DNA of 25,343 nt from CAZEBW01 sp964510205. Its GTDB lineage: Bacteria > Chloroflexota > Anaerolineae > VGOG01. Below are positions 1 to 8,646 of the stretch, piece by piece (positions within the stretch are counted from its first letter, which is position 1; the number at the start of each line of letters is the position of its first letter). The notes under the pieces were generated by a model. It worked only from the letters and a program-made list of their open reading frames with translations. It was not told the origin of the DNA and ran no database searches. Position numbers and translations under genes: made by a program. The stretch is taken from assembly GCA_964510205.1 (NCBI GenBank), contig CAZEBW010000053.1, forward strand, positions 1 through 25,343. The letters run 5' to 3'.

Positions 1-73
1 AATCTCCAGCTTGCTGGTAGGAGATTGCGTGCAACCTGCGGTTGCCTTTCCCTGCGGTCGCTCGCAATGACAC
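1..73. repeat. Partial CATTGCGAG-type palindromic repeat, cut by the window edge
   Basis: The right end carries CTCGCAATGACAC (61-73), the same terminus as the complete element at 8368-8477. The left part holds a short inverted repeat, AATCTCC (1-7) against GGAGATT. A 13-mer, GATTGCGTGCAAC, is shared with the degraded element near 24520. The outer left end lies outside the window. Confidence 0.6.
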
Positions 74-119
74 AGCAGCAACACCCAAGAGGGAGACCAC
101 CCACGCTGACAACTACGTG

Positions 120-149
120 AATCCGCGTAATCTGCGTTAATCCGCGTCC
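120..149. repeat. Short degenerate direct repeat AATCCGCGTAATCTGCGTT
   Basis: Three near-copies of a 10-11 base word (AATCCGCGT, AATCTGCGTT, AATCCGCGT) lie immediately upstream of the Shine-Dalgarno sequence of the first gene. Similar words (AATCCGTGTT, ATCCGTAAATCC) precede the genes at 16658 and 17510. Confidence 0.5.
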
Positions 150-171
150 CAGAAAACGAGGAGGGCAAACT

Positions 172-894
172 ATGGAACTCAAATCCAAGCTGGTAGAGCT
201 CATTGAGCGAGCATCCCAAGCCGAGCAAGCCCTGTTCGACAGGCTGTCGGAGGACGAACGCGCCGTTCGGGGCGAGCCGGATCGGTGGTCGCCCAAGGAC
301 ACGATTGCCCATCTGGCGGCCTGGAAAATGCGACTGGCAGAGAATCTGGCAGCAGCGGCTCGTGGGGAGGCTCCTGTGAGATACGAGGATTACGAGGCGG
401 TGAACGCCCGCGACTTCGAGGAGAACCGGGATCGGTCGTGGTCGGAGATTCTCGACCAGGCAACGGCAGCGAGCCGCCGGCTCGCTGAGCAGGTGGAGAA
501 GACGAGCGAGGCTGAGCTGAGAGGTACGGAAACTCTGCCCTGGCAAGGGGAGCGGCCATTGTGGAGGGTGATCGTGGGAACCGGTACCATTCATCCCCTG
601 GCCATGCATCTTGGCTCGCTCCTTTTAGAGCGTGGAGACGAGGAGTATGCGACAGAGCTGCAGGAGAAAACGGCCAGGCTGCTCTGGGAACTGGATGACA
701 GCCAGAGCTGGCAAGGGCTGGCGCGATACAACCTGGCCTGCCACTACGCGCTGGCTGGGGAGACAGAGACCGCGATAGAGAAGCTGAGCGAGGCCCTGGA
801 ACTGAACCCGGAGCTCACCGAATGGTCGAAGGAGGATGCTGACCTGGCGTCCATTCGTGAAGAACCTGGCTACATGGCACTCTATACGGAGTAA
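172..894 (+). CDS. DinB/ClbS-like helical protein with C-terminal TPR-like segment
   Basis: This is a 240-residue soluble protein. The first ~150 residues look like a DinB/DfsB-type four-helix domain: WSPKDTIAHLAAW near residues 38-50 is the usual damage-inducible-family helix-1/2 signature, and a later His pair (IHPLAMHLG) could complete a metal site. Residues ~175-215 read as one TPR repeat (WQGLARYNLACHYALAG...AIEKLSEALELNPE). The start is supported by GAGGAGGG at 158-165. The gene ends 11 nt before the KAS III-like gene, so the two are probably cotranscribed. DinB-fold proteins include thiol-dependent transferases and hydrolases, but the substrate cannot be told from sequence. A bare structural role is equally possible. 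Confidence 0.75.
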   Translation: MELKSKLVELIERASQAEQALFDRLSEDERAVRGEPDRWSPKDTIAHLAAWKMRLAENLAAAARGEAPVRYEDYEAVNARDFEENRDRSWSEILDQATAASRRLAEQVEKTSEAELRGTETLPWQGERPLWRVIVGTGTIHPLAMHLGSLLLERGDEEYATELQEKTARLLWELDDSQSWQGLARYNLACHYALAGETETAIEKLSEALELNPELTEWSKEDADLASIREEPGYMALYTE

Positions 895-905
895 AGGAGT
901 AGAGA

Positions 906-1964
906 ATGGCCCGACACGCGCAGATCATCAGCACGGGGCGATACATCCCCGAAAAAGTGCTTACCAACGACGACTTGAACCAGATGCTGGGCGAAAACGT
1001 CGGCGACTGGCTGGTGGAGAACGTGGGCATCCACGAGCGCCACGTCATGGCCGATGACGAGGTCACGTCGGACATGGTGGTGGCCGCCGCCCGCCAGGCG
1101 CTGGAACGGGCCGGCATCGCCGCCACCGACCTGGACCTGATTCTCGTGGCCACCGACACGCCCGACTACATCAGCCCGGCCACGGCTTCGGCGGTGCAAG
1201 CCAAGCTGGGCGCGGTCAACGCCGCTCCGCTAACGGACAACGCCGCTCCGCTAACAGACAACGCCGCTCCGCTAACGAAAAACGCCGGCACCTACGACAT
1301 CAACTGCGCGTGTGCGGCCTGGGTCACCGGCCTGGACCTGGCCGCCCGCTACGTCGCTACCGACGCTGACTACGGCTACATCCTGGTGGCTGGCGGCTAC
1401 GGCATGACCAAGTTCATTGACTGGACGGACAAGTACACCTGCACCCTGTTCGCCGACGGGGCGGGGGTGGCCATTGTGGGAGCGGGAGACGCGCCAGGCT
1501 TTCTCAGCGGCAAGCTGATCGCCGCCGGGGAGTACCACGACGCCCTGGGCATCTACACCGGCGGCACCTTCCGCCCGGCCACGCCGGAGGTGGTGAATGA
1601 GTTGGGCAAGCCGCGCGTCCAGTTCGTGCGCAAGTTCCCGGCCACCTTCAACAGCGACAACTGGCCGCCGTTGATCCGAGAGGTGGTGCGCAAGGCCGGC
1701 CTCACGGTGGAAGAGATTGACTTCTACCTGTTCACCCAGCTCAACCTGCGCACCATTGAGTACGTCATGGAAAACCTGGGCCAGCCGATGAGCAAGACTC
1801 ACTGGATCATGGACAAGTGGGGCTACCTGGGCTCGGCCTGCATCCCAGCCGCGCTGGACGATGCTCTGGAGCGAGGCGTGGGACCAAAGCCGGGGGACAA
1901 CGTGGTGTTCTGCGCCAGCGGCGGAGGGTTGGCCATGGCGGCGAGTGTCTGGCGGTGGGTGTAG
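906..1964 (+). CDS. 3-oxoacyl-ACP synthase III (FabH)-like thiolase-fold protein with atypical active site
   Basis: This 352-residue protein has the KAS III layout. The nucleophile region DINCACAAW places the catalytic Cys at residue 136, and the glycine-rich end is ASGGGLAMA. In FabH the other two catalytic residues are His (HQAN) and Asn (GNTSAASIP). Here the matching positions read FTQLNLR (Thr277) and GYLGSACIP (Tyr307), so the His/Asn decarboxylation pair is absent. An acyl-transfer or non-decarboxylative condensation role is therefore more likely than classical fatty-acid initiation. Residues ~105-125 are a three-fold NAAPLTD repeat inserted just before the active-site strand. The start has AAGGAG at 895-900 and follows the DinB-like gene by 11 nt. 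The neighbouring acyl-CoA synthetases and MaoC protein support an acyl-CoA pathway; the product is unknown. Confidence 0.8.
   Translation: MARHAQIISTGRYIPEKVLTNDDLNQMLGENVGDWLVENVGIHERHVMADDEVTSDMVVAAARQALERAGIAATDLDLILVATDTPDYISPATASAVQAKLGAVNAAPLTDNAAPLTDNAAPLTKNAGTYDINCACAAWVTGLDLAARYVATDADYGYILVAGGYGMTKFIDWTDKYTCTLFADGAGVAIVGAGDAPGFLSGKLIAAGEYHDALGIYTGGTFRPATPEVVNELGKPRVQFVRKFPATFNSDNWPPLIREVVRKAGLTVEEIDFYLFTQLNLRTIEYVMENLGQPMSKTHWIMDKWGYLGSACIPAALDDALERGVGPKPGDNVVFCASGGGLAMAASVWRWV
1218..1280 (+). repeat. Three tandem 21-bp repeats in frame inside the KAS III-like gene
   Basis: Units start at 1218, 1239 and 1260, each beginning AACGCCGCTCCGCTAACG with one to three differences, and the first bases of a fourth follow at 1281. 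The block encodes NAAPLTD three times. It falls between the segments LGAVN and NAGTYDIN, which are directly adjacent in ordinary FabH proteins. Confidence 0.9.
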
Positions 1965-1970
1965 CGTGGC

Positions 1971-2495
1971 CTAGCGACCCGTCAGGCAACGGCTGTACTG
2001 AACGAGCATGGCACGCCAAAATGTGGGGGATAGTCGGCCAACCTTTGTATCATCGGTCAAGAAACCGGTATTCATCGGCTGTATTTGGCTCAGGTCAGCG
2101 TAGGATTCGCGGATGTCCAGGTCGCTGTCCGCCAGGAGGTAGAGTTTGTCATGTAGCCTTCCCTGGCGGAGGGCTTTGAGAAATGCGGGATTTTTGTGGT
2201 CGGCAAACGAGTATACGGGAACCACCGAGACAGACAGAGCGTGAGGTGTGGCGAGATACAAAACAATCACATAGCGCAATTTCGCCTCGGCGATGACATA
2301 TTCCTGATTGTCCTGTGACCGGTCATGGAAAGCATCACTCAAGTTACTCAGTCGTATGGTAGCCCGTCGGTTTGTCCAGTCTATGTGGTCCAGCACCCAG
2401 ACAGGTGGAGAGAGCCAAGGAACGGGACGAAAGCGATAGACGTCGCCTTGATGAACACCGGAGGAATGGGGCGGCAGATAGAGCATATTACTCAT
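1971..2495 (-). CDS. Putative MazF/PemK-like toxin
   Basis: This 174-residue protein is the second gene of a two-gene minus-strand unit. The N-terminal GDVYRFRPVPW and the C-terminal ESYADLSQIQ...KVGRLS echo the MazF/PemK barrel, which usually has GDV/RPVVVLS early and SYALLDQIR...GRLS late. The middle is longer and divergent, so the family call is tentative. MazF-type proteins are ribonucleases neutralised by a partner encoded upstream. Here the upstream partner has an AbrB-like N-terminus and overlaps by 8 nt (ATGAGTAA), indicating translational coupling. The gene ends 6 bp from the convergent KAS III-like gene. It could alternatively be an uncharacterised two-gene unit of another type. Confidence 0.6.
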   Translation of the reverse strand: MSNMLYLPPHSSGVHQGDVYRFRPVPWLSPPVWVLDHIDWTNRRATIRLSNLSDAFHDRSQDNQEYVIAEAKLRYVIVLYLATPHALSVSVVPVYSFADHKNPAFLKALRQGRLHDKLYLLADSDLDIRESYADLSQIQPMNTGFLTDDTKVGRLSPTFWRAMLVQYSRCLTGR

Positions 2496-2922
2496 TGGGT
2501 TTCCTCTGGGATTGTTCTACGAATTTCGGCAACAACTCGACGGTCATCCCGTCGCAAAGAGGAGGTAGATGGGATTCGTGAACCTCTCGCTCGGCTTCCA
2601 GGTACAGGGCTTCCAACTCAGGGGACATTGGCTCATCTGGCCCCTCGTATTCGGCGGCCAATTGGACTAGGCCGGAAAGCTCATATTCAGCCGCCATCTC
2701 AGCGATGCGAGCCCTGTACTCATCGCGATCGCGAGTGCGAGAGACCATATCAAAGAGGGCCCTAAGCAGCTCATCCACGTTGCCCAGATCTTTGATAATG
2801 AGGATACCATCTTCCTGATAGAGCACTGTCAACTCATCGCCATCAGCAGTGTGAAGGGTGTCTTGCCATTGGGGAGGGAGGGTCAGAGCCTCACCTAATC
2901 GAACTTTTTCTTGGATCATCAT
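2488..2922 (-). CDS. Putative AbrB/SpoVT-like antitoxin
   Basis: This is a 144-residue protein beginning MMIQEKVRLGEALTLPPQW. Residues ~1-45 (EKVRLGEALTLPPQWQDTL...GDELTVLYQEDGILI) match the swapped-hairpin AbrB pattern, a DNA-binding fold found in antitoxins. The remainder is acidic and predicted helical, suitable for binding a toxin. I chose the ATG at 2922 because GAGGTG lies just upstream and a consensus-like promoter sits 35 bp away; a longer in-frame start at 3012 would run through that promoter. The stop codon overlaps the toxin start. Typical family regulation is autorepression by the pair, which I infer and cannot see. Confidence 0.65.
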   Translation of the reverse strand: MMIQEKVRLGEALTLPPQWQDTLHTADGDELTVLYQEDGILIIKDLGNVDELLRALFDMVSRTRDRDEYRARIAEMAAEYELSGLVQLAAEYEGPDEPMSPELEALYLEAEREVHESHLPPLCDGMTVELLPKFVEQSQRKPNE

Positions 2923-2956
2923 ACACCTCGGTTTCGCATGATATGGTGATGAATAA

Positions 2957-2985
2957 AGTATACACCAAAGGCAGCTAATTGGCAA
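2957..2985 (-). promoter_or_regulatory. Sigma-70-like promoter for the toxin-antitoxin pair
   Basis: Read on the minus strand, TTGCCA (2985-2980) is followed by exactly 17 bp and TATACT (2962-2957). This would start transcription near 2950, giving a leader of about 28 nt before the ATG at 2922. It also lies within 20-50 bp of the divergent acyl-CoA synthetase start at 3005. Confidence 0.7.
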
Positions 2986-3004
2986 GAAAGGGGCGGACTG
3001 CAAA

Positions 3005-4566
<1,562 letters not shown>

Positions 4567-4579
<13 letters not shown>

Positions 4580-5364
4580 AAGCCAACGGCATCCAAATCT
4601 ACTACGAACTGCACGGCCCGGAGGACGCCGACGTGCTGGTGCTGTCCAACGGCGTGTTCATGAGCACCGCCAGTTGGGCCTTCCAGACGCCGGTGCTTTC
4701 GCAGCATTATCGCCTGCTGCTCTATGACTGCCGAGGCATGTGGCAGTCGGAGCACCCGCCGGGACCGTATTCCATGGAGCTGCACGCCGACGACTTGGCC
4801 GCGCTGCTGGATGCTCTGGGCATCGAACGCGCCCACATCGGCGGTACATCCTACGGAGCCGAAATCAGCCTGGTCTTTGCCCTCAAGTACCCCGAGAGGA
4901 CCCGCAGCCTGATTGCGACCTCGGCGGTCAGCCAGGTGGACCCGCTGTCGAAGGGCCTCATAGACACCTGGATCATGGCCGCGCGGGCCAAAGACCCGGA
5001 GCTGTTCTACCACGTGGTCTATCCACTGGCCTTCTCCGAGGCCTGGATCGCGGCCAATCAGCAGACGCTGGACCTGGCGCGGGAGCGCTACAAGACCATG
5101 GACTTCGACGCGGTTGTGGAGCTGCTGCTGAGTTTCTTGCGGCTCGATGTGACTGCCGAGCTGCACAAGATCACGGCGCCGACGTTGGTGGTCGTGGGCG
5201 AAGATGATCTCCTCAAGCCGCGCAAGTATTCCGAGATCATCGTCCGCGAGATCCCCAACGCTGAGTTCGCCATCATCCCCCACGCCGGCCACGCCGCGCT
5301 GTGGGAGCAGGCGGACGTCTTCAACTCACTGATTCTGGGCTTCCTGGCCAAACATGGAGAGTGA
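4567..5364 (+). CDS. Alpha/beta hydrolase (3-oxoadipate enol-lactonase-like)
   Basis: This 265-residue alpha/beta hydrolase has its nucleophile elbow at GTSYG (Ser95), its acid in GEDD (Asp213/214) and the catalytic His in HAGHAALWE (His242). The oxyanion region is LSNGVFM, and DCRGMWQS resembles the DxRGxGxS motif of PcaD-like enol-lactonases and related C-C or ester hydrolases. The ATG at 4567 is preceded by GGGAGGA and overlaps the end of the acyl-CoA synthetase gene by 13 nt, so upstream in-frame sequence is not part of it. It probably opens a lactone or hydrolyses an ester or thioester in the same pathway. The exact substrate is unknown. Confidence 0.88.
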
Positions 5365-5388
5365 TCCGTAAATTCGGGATTCGTAGAT

Positions 5389-5553
5389 CTAGCTGCCGTA
5401 CAGTTTGCGTAGCAGCTGCTACAAAGTGGCGTCTCGCCACGCCTAATGCGGCGCAAAACACGGGGCGGGGACGCCCCTCAGTAGCAAATAAGAGAGACAG
5501 TTGTAAGCGAAGCGGCCGAAGCGGCGGCCCCAAGATAAAGTGTACGGTAGCTA
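5389..5553. mobile_element. 165-bp hairpin-rich MITE-like element with ~10-bp target duplication
   Basis: Ends are inverted: TAGCTGCCGTACAGTTT (5390-5406) against the complement of AAAGTGTACGGTAGCTA (5537-5553), 15 of 17 matching. ATTCGTAGAT flanks both sides (5379-5388 and 5554-5563). Inside are the palindrome GTAGCAGCTGCTAC (5409-5422) and two similar hairpins: GTGGCG/CGCCAC (5426-5440) and GGGGCG/CGCCCC (5462-5477). The element fills most of the 256-bp gap between the hydrolase and the second synthetase. No protein is encoded. Confidence 0.75.
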
Positions 5554-5620
5554 ATTCGTAGATTCGGACGGGGCTGCGAATCCGAGTTTACGAGTCGCGT
5601 TAGCCGAGTGGAGGACAACC

Positions 5621-7156
5621 ATGTACCATTTCGATTGGATCAAGCGATACGCCGAGCGGACGCCGCACAAGTTGGCCCTGGTGGATGCCCACAGCGGGCG
5701 GCAGTTCACCTACGCTCAGTTCAACGAACGGGCCAACCGCTTCGCCAGCTTTCTGCGAGACGCCCTGGGCATCCAACGAGGCGACCGGGTGTCCATCCTG
5801 GCTCAGAACAGCTCCGACTATTTCGAGGTGCTGTTCGGCTGCGGCAAGATGGGCGCTATCCTGAACACCCTCAACTGGCGGCTGGTCGTGCCGGAGCTGG
5901 AGTTCATCATCACCGACTGTGCGCCCCGCGTCCTGATCTACGAACCCGACTTCGCCGAGACGGTGGACGCGCTACGCCCCCAGATCGGCTGCGAGTTCTA
6001 CGTGGTCATGGCCGACGAAGCGCCGCAGGGCGAATGGTCTTACGAAGGTGCTCTGATCGTCGGCTCCCCTGAAGGTGTCCAAATGCCGCCGCTCAAGTAC
6101 ATGGACACCTGGGCCATCCTCTACACTTCGGGCACCACGGGCCGGCCCAAGGGCGCGCAAGTGACCTATGGCAACTTCTTCTACAACGCCGTTGGTATTG
6201 GCCGTGCCGTTGATTTGACCTCGCAAGACGTGAACCTGAATGTGTTGCCCACCTTCCATGCCGGCGGGCTGGGACTCTACGCTTGTCCCACGTTTCACGC
6301 GGGCGGAACGGTGGTCGTCATGCGCAAGTTCGATCCTGGGGAGTTTCTACGCCTGATCGAAAAATGGAAAGCGACCGCCTTTTTGTTGGTGCCTTCCATT
6401 TACCTCATGCTGGCCCAGTTCCCTGACTTTGACGAGGCCGCTTCGCTTACAAAACTATCCAGCGTGCGCAGTTGGGCCAGCGGCGGGTCGGCCCTGCCGC
6501 CTTCGCTGGTGCATCAGTTCGCCGAAAGGGGCATCATCATCCAGCAGGGCTTTGGCATGACCGAGACCGGCCCCACCGTGTTTATCATCAATAAGGAGGA
6601 CGCCGTCCGCAAGGCGGGTTCGGTGGGCAAGCCGGTGCTCCACACCGACGTCTGCATCATGGATCGCCAGGGCAACGTGTTGGGTCCCAACGAGGTAGGC
6701 GAGCTTTGCGTTCGAGGCGGCAACGTCACCACCGGCTACTGGAATCGCCCTGAGGCCACCGCCGAAGCCATCGTGGACGGCTGGCTGCACTCCGGCGACG
6801 CGGCCATGTACGACGAGGAGGGCTTCTACTACATCGTGGACCGCTGGAAGGACATGTTCATCTCCGGCGGCGAGAACGTCTACCCCGCCGAGGTGGAGAA
6901 CGTGATCTACCAGCATCCCGCCGTGGCTGAGGCGGCGGTCATCGGCGTGCCGCATCCCAAGTGGCAGGAGGTGGGCAAGGCCATCGTCGTGGTCAAAGAG
7001 GGCCAGTCGCTAACCGAAGAGGAAGTCATCGAGTTCTGCCAGGGCAAGCTGGCCCGATACAAGATTCCTAAGTCGGTGGTCTTCGTGGACGCGCTGCCCC
7101 GCACGGCGGCGGGGAAGGTGCTGAAACGGCGTTTGCGAGAGCAATTCGTGGAGTGA
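5621..7156 (+). CDS. Acyl-CoA synthetase (AMP-forming), second paralogue
   Basis: This 511-residue ANL-superfamily ligase is clearly paralogous to the gene at 3005. Its motifs are ILYTSGTTGRPKGA (166-179), QGFGMTETGPT, GWLHSGDAA, IVDRWKDMFISGGENVYP and the C-terminal TAAGKVLKRRLRE. The segment between the LIYEPD strand and the phosphate loop is of normal length, unlike its repeat-laden paralogue. GGAGGA precedes the ATG at 5621. The enzyme would adenylate a carboxylate and transfer it to CoA. Two synthetases in one cluster suggest either two substrates or two steps of one pathway. No promoter is obvious directly upstream, where a hairpin-rich element occupies the gap. Confidence 0.92.
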   Translation: MYHFDWIKRYAERTPHKLALVDAHSGRQFTYAQFNERANRFASFLRDALGIQRGDRVSILAQNSSDYFEVLFGCGKMGAILNTLNWRLVVPELEFIITDCAPRVLIYEPDFAETVDALRPQIGCEFYVVMADEAPQGEWSYEGALIVGSPEGVQMPPLKYMDTWAILYTSGTTGRPKGAQVTYGNFFYNAVGIGRAVDLTSQDVNLNVLPTFHAGGLGLYACPTFHAGGTVVVMRKFDPGEFLRLIEKWKATAFLLVPSIYLMLAQFPDFDEAASLTKLSSVRSWASGGSALPPSLVHQFAERGIIIQQGFGMTETGPTVFIINKEDAVRKAGSVGKPVLHTDVCIMDRQGNVLGPNEVGELCVRGGNVTTGYWNRPEATAEAIVDGWLHSGDAAMYDEEGFYYIVDRWKDMFISGGENVYPAEVENVIYQHPAVAEAAVIGVPHPKWQEVGKAIVVVKEGQSLTEEEVIEFCQGKLARYKIPKSVVFVDALPRTAAGKVLKRRLREQFVE

Positions 7157-7220
7157 GAGACTCTCTCCGGCTTTCGCCGCGGGGACAAGCACAAGCTGGC
7201 GGCGCTGCTGAAGGGTAAAG

Positions 7221-7249
7221 TTGCGCTAGAAGACGTTGTGCATTATAAT
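7221..7249 (+). promoter_or_regulatory. Sigma-70-like promoter, interrupted downstream by a mobile element
   Basis: TTGCGC (7221-7226), a 17-bp spacer and TATAAT (7244-7249) form a good promoter. The last five bases of the -10 box, ATAAT, are the left target duplication of the element at 7250. Before insertion, transcription would have begun about 10 nt before the Shine-Dalgarno of the MaoC gene; it should now begin inside the element. Confidence 0.65.
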
Positions 7250-7340
7250 CAGTACTTGAGAAAAATCGCTCAAAAGGGGCGTCCTCGCCCCGTCCGGGTG
7301 GCGGGGACGCCACCCGGGAGCAAGATTTTCTCATCTACTG
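7250..7340. mobile_element. 91-bp CAGTA-family twin-hairpin element, target duplication ATAAT
   Basis: The terminal inverted repeats begin CAGTACTTGAGAAAA on the left and, complemented from the right end, CAGTAGATGAGAAAA. ATAAT lies on both sides (7245-7249 and 7341-7345). Inside are two hairpins: GGGGCG/CGCCCC with loop TCCT (7276-7291), and CCGGGTGGCG/CGCCACCCGG with loop GGGA (7294-7317). Length and end sequence match the element at 7668. It has no coding capacity. Confidence 0.88.
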
Positions 7341-7362
7341 ATAATGGGTACAGGAGGCAAGG

Positions 7363-8337
7363 GTGACCCTCCCACTGCGAGTTGGCCGGACAGAGAGTGT
7401 TGAGCGGGTCTTCACTCAAACGGACTTCGACCGCTTTGCCGCCCTGAGCGGGGACGACAACCCGATCCACGTGGACCCCGAATTCTCTGCCCGGACCAAG
7501 TTTGGCCGGCCGGTAGCTCACGGCATGTTCCTCTACAGCGTGGTTTGCAGCGTGCTGGGCGCCCGGCTGCCCGGCCCTGGCACGGTGCAGCGGGAGCAGG
7601 AGCTGATGTTCCCCAGCCCCACCTACGCCGGCGAAGAGGTCACCGTCCAGGTGGAAGTCACCAAACTCAGTAGATCACAGTCGCTCGCGGTGGATTGCCA
7701 AATCCACCGCCAAACCGCTGGATCGCCAGATCCAGCGGGAGCAAATTGTGATGTACTGAAACTGACCGAGGGGCTGGCCGACTTGAACACCTTCGTCATC
7801 CGGCCCAACGGGGATGTGGGTCTGCAGGGCAGAACCCTCGTCCGGCTGCCTGGCGCGATAGACTTGGGAGGTTTTGAGGAACCTCCGAAGTCTGAATACG
7901 AAGTGGCGGCGGATGTATCTCTCAAGGGTCTCGAGATCGGCCAGTGGGCTGAGACGAGGCGAAGTTTCACGGCGCAAGACTTAGCCGAGTACGCCGACCT
8001 GACTGGCGACAGCAATCCTATCTTTGCCGACGCCAGCTACGCCCAGCAGATGGGCCTGGTCGGGCCGATGATCCCTGGCGGTCTGCTTGGCGGTCTGTTC
8101 TCCCGTTTGCTGGGCAGCGATCTCCCCGGCCGCGGCACCAACTATCTGAAACAGCGGCTCGAGTTCCCCACCCCAGCCTACCCGGGCCAGGAACTCACGG
8201 CACGCGTCGAGGTCATCCGCATCCGCCCTGAGAAGCAGTTGGTCAACTTAAGCACGGTCTGCACCAACCCAGCCGGGGAAGTCGTCTGTCATGGGGAGGC
8301 GTTGGTCCTCGTCAGCGATATGGAGAGTAAAACATAG
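7363..8337 (+). CDS. Double-hotdog MaoC-like dehydratase/enoyl-CoA hydratase
   Basis: This 324-residue protein has two MaoC-type hotdog repeats. The first has the hydratase motif LSGDDNPIHVD (Asp31, His36) followed by GRPVAHGM. The second has LTGDSNPIFAD, where Phe221 replaces the catalytic His, so only one site should be active, as in many two-domain (R)-hydratases. The GTG start at 7363 has AGGAGG at 7352-7357. Residues 102-133 come from an inserted 91-bp mobile element plus its 5-bp duplication. Removing them restores a plain hotdog strand (VEVT-KLTEGL). The interdomain linker near residues 167-177 is a palindrome. The enzyme probably hydrates or dehydrates an acyl-CoA made by the upstream synthetases. 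Whether the inserted segment disturbs folding is open. Confidence 0.85.
   Translation: MTLPLRVGRTESVERVFTQTDFDRFAALSGDDNPIHVDPEFSARTKFGRPVAHGMFLYSVVCSVLGARLPGPGTVQREQELMFPSPTYAGEEVTVQVEVTKLSRSQSLAVDCQIHRQTAGSPDPAGANCDVLKLTEGLADLNTFVIRPNGDVGLQGRTLVRLPGAIDLGGFEEPPKSEYEVAADVSLKGLEIGQWAETRRSFTAQDLAEYADLTGDSNPIFADASYAQQMGLVGPMIPGGLLGGLFSRLLGSDLPGRGTNYLKQRLEFPTPAYPGQELTARVEVIRIRPEKQLVNLSTVCTNPAGEVVCHGEALVLVSDMESKT
7668..7758. mobile_element. 91-bp CAGTA-family twin-hairpin element inserted in frame in the MaoC-like gene
   Basis: The ends are CAGTAGATCACAG (left) and, complemented from the right, CAGTACATCACAA, continuing to GCTC on both arms. AAACT flanks both sides (7663-7667 and 7759-7763). Two hairpins lie inside: GCGGTGGATT/AATCCACCGC (7687-7710) and CCGCTGGATC/GATCCAGCGG (7715-7738), both with loop GCCA. 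Element plus duplication add 96 bp, exactly 32 codons, with no stop in the gene's frame. Confidence 0.92.
7861..7892. repeat. 32-bp palindrome in the MaoC interdomain linker
   Basis: GACTTGGGAGGTT (7861-7873) pairs with AACCTCCGAAGTC (7880-7892) around a 6-nt loop, with one mismatch in 13. It encodes the linker residues DLGGFEEPPKS between the two hotdog domains. It looks like a single-hairpin relative of the twin-hairpin elements but has no clear outer repeat or duplication. Confidence 0.75.
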
Positions 8338-8367
8338 CGCGGCACAGCCGCAACCAGACCTGCGCAT

Positions 8368-8477
8368 GTGTCATTGCGAGGAGGCGGTTTTTGCCGACGA
8401 AGCAATCCCCAAGTCGCGAGTTGGAGATTGCTTCGCGGAGTTTACACTGAGCAAAAAGAATGTGCTCGCAATGACAC
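8368..8477. repeat. 110-bp CATTGCGAG palindromic element in the 309-bp gap before the binding-protein gene
   Basis: GTGTCATTGCGAG (8368-8380) is the exact inverse of CTCGCAATGACAC (8465-8477). Inside, CGAAGCAATC (8398-8407) pairs with GATTGCTTCG (8426-8435). No target duplication is visible. The rest of the gap (8338-8367 and 8478-8646) has no convincing gene; it holds the heptad repeats at 8532 and the AAAGGAGG Shine-Dalgarno of the next gene. Confidence 0.8.
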
Positions 8478-8531
8478 GTGCCCGGCAACATTCTCGCGAA
8501 TCACGCAAATGTTGCAGGGTAACACTGTAAT

Positions 8532-8559
8532 CACGTCTCACGTTTCACGTTTCACGCTT
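8532..8559 (+). repeat. Four tandem heptads CACGTYT
   Basis: CACGTCT, CACGTTT, CACGTTT and CACGCTT run without gaps, about 90 bp upstream of the binding-protein gene. A longer array of the same heptad precedes the LivG-like gene at 10075. Confidence 0.85.
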
Positions 8560-8646
8560 TACGAGAAAGGGGGTGGTGTTAACGCATCTGTCGTGACGAG
8601 TCTATGAGAATCTTCTAGCACGTACACATTCCAAAGGAGGAAGGAA

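Noticed and set aside
1817..2179. Plus-strand frame crossing the end of the KAS III-like gene
   Set aside because: It is out of frame with the gene, runs into the toxin on the opposite strand and has no motif.
8368..8477. Target duplication around the CATTGCGAG element
   Set aside because: The flanks (CGCAT left, GTGCC right) do not match, so I call it a repeat and not a proven insertion.
8368..8607. Two short plus-strand frames in the gap before the binding-protein gene
   Set aside because: Both are made of the CATTGCGAG element and heptad repeats, with no ribosome site or family similarity.
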